Shown: piece by piece, positions 6,684-7,403 of the stretch
Layout: each line of letters starts with the position of its first letter
Numbering within the stretch: the stretch's first letter is position 1
NCBI GenBank assembly: GCA_023230125.1
Contig: JALNXZ010000072.1
Span: 1-7,403 of the forward strand
Direction: 5' to 3'
DNA: 7,403 bases
Source: Bacteroidales bacterium
Lineage (GTDB): Bacteria > Bacteroidota > Bacteroidia > Bacteroidales > UBA1402
The notes under the pieces: model-generated
The model's database searches: none
Told to the model about the DNA's origin: nothing
Seen by the model: only the letters and a program-made list of their open reading frames with translations
Translations under genes and position numbers: made by a program

Positions 6684-7403
6684 ATGAAAAAGATTCTCTT
6701 TGGTTTCATTCTTACGTTGTTAGCCACCGGTTATACCTATGCCCAAACTCTATTATTCCATAATGACAGTATTTCTGTTACGGAAGATACTGTTACCTTT
6801 CAGGCTGGAAAATTCAGAGGTACCATTCAATGGCAATTTTCTTCCGATGGTCAAGAATGGAATGATCTTTTTGGTAAGACAGACACTTTGCTTAGAATTG
6901 GAGCATTTGATGAAGGATATTATCGAGCTGAAATTAAGGAAGAAGCATGTTTTCTGGTTTATTCCGATACGGTGCAGCTAATTCCTGCACCTTGTGTCAA
7001 TGATATTGTGGAATTTACAGTGACTGTACCTATTTCAGTTGATCCAAACAATATATTTCTGACAATTCCACCATTAAAATACAATAAGAAACTTGTTACT
7101 TCTTGGACAATAGATGATAATCTAAGTGTTTGGAATCTTTACTGTGTTATTAATCATAAACCTATAGGAGCCTGGCCAAATTTCCATTTGGGAGATACTG
7201 GAGGATCGCCAGGTACAAAAGCTCTTGAATATACAGATGGTGCTGGAATCAAGCATAGATTTGCGATAACAGTAGCTGTATTTGAGTGGCTTCTCATTTT
7301 AATGGGAAGAGATGCGCAAGGAGAGGCCCACTGGGTTACTCCTAAAGAACTTAGGATAGCTCAAGACTTTGGGTTTACGACAGCCTTCCATGATGTTCGC
7401 ACA
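6684..7403 (+). CDS. Exported Ig-like protein with NodB/polysaccharide-deacetylase-like region (3' end outside window)
   Basis: The frame opens at the ATG at 6684 and is uninterrupted for 240 codons to the window edge, so only the N-terminal part is seen. A Sec signal peptide (MKK, core 4-16, cleavage TYA|QT after residue 20) again exposes Gln. Residues about 28-99 form an Ig-like domain: W50 of IQWQFSSDGQEW, EGYYRAEI (77-84), C89 and YSDTVQL. After a linker from about 100, the segment VTSWTIDDNLSVW (138-150) aligns with the TFDDG motif of NodB-type deacetylases, keeping both Asp residues. ALEYTDGAGIKHRF (180-193) is reminiscent of Bacteroidota deacetylase-like surface proteins. The last visible residues, VTPKELRIAQDFGFTTAFHD (218-237), resemble the helix leading to the HxxxH metal-binding motif. 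If so, the enzyme would deacetylate a glycan at the surface or in the periplasm. Whether a T9SS tail follows cannot be seen. Confidence 0.8.
   Translation, partial: MKKILFGFILTLLATGYTYAQTLLFHNDSISVTEDTVTFQAGKFRGTIQWQFSSDGQEWNDLFGKTDTLLRIGAFDEGYYRAEIKEEACFLVYSDTVQLIPAPCVNDIVEFTVTVPISVDPNNIFLTIPPLKYNKKLVTSWTIDDNLSVWNLYCVINHKPIGAWPNFHLGDTGGSPGTKALEYTDGAGIKHRFAITVAVFEWLLILMGRDAQGEAHWVTPKELRIAQDFGFTTAFHDVRT

Noticed and set aside
6739..6981. 80-codon plus-strand frame
   Set aside because: It lies in another frame within the partial gene starting at 6684, which has a signal peptide and Ig-like domain; this one has neither.
1..7403. Mobile element, CRISPR array, tRNA/rRNA, toxin-antitoxin or phage-defence module
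   Set aside because: No terminal inverted repeats, transposase core motifs, spaced direct repeats, cloverleaf structures or defence-type domains were seen by reading both strands.

Overview
The window looks like a chromosomal stretch from a member of the Bacteroidota, most likely Bacteroidales. Three things point there. First, the intergenic regions carry copies of the phylum-specific -7 promoter box (TAnnTTTG). Second, none of the six well-supported start codons has a Shine-Dalgarno-like sequence. Third, one gene encodes a protein ending in a type A C-terminal sorting domain of the type IX secretion system (T9SS). A T9SS cargo argues against typical gut Bacteroides species, most of which lack the system, and favours a Porphyromonas/Paludibacter/Prevotella-like or environmental lineage. 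This is inference; no rRNA or marker tree is available.

Layout. Positions 1-335 hold no convincing gene, apart from a possible 3' tail of a plus-strand gene ending at 110. On the minus strand lie a small FMN nitroreductase-family gene (336-884) and lepA (950-2731), the ribosomal GTPase EF4, with an imperfect hairpin between them. Positions 2732-2842 form a divergent promoter region with a good -7 box on each strand. Rightward from there run a large cytoplasmic TPR-repeat protein (2843-5062) and, 7 bp later, an exported protein of unknown function (5070-5975); these two are almost certainly one operon. A new promoter then precedes a small T9SS cargo protein with one Ig-like domain (6078-6641). 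After it comes a second exported Ig-like protein (6684 to the window edge) whose downstream part resembles a NodB-type polysaccharide deacetylase; it is cut off by the window end.

How the genes relate. The left half is housekeeping (translation GTPase, flavoprotein). The TPR/exported pair is a conserved-looking but uncharacterised unit. The right end appears to begin a cluster of cell-surface or secreted proteins. I see no mobile element, CRISPR array, tRNA, rRNA or defence system. The window is mostly ordinary. The points most worth a second look are the TPR/exported pair, the minimal T9SS cargo beside the Ig-deacetylase-like gene, and the intercistronic hairpin after lepA.
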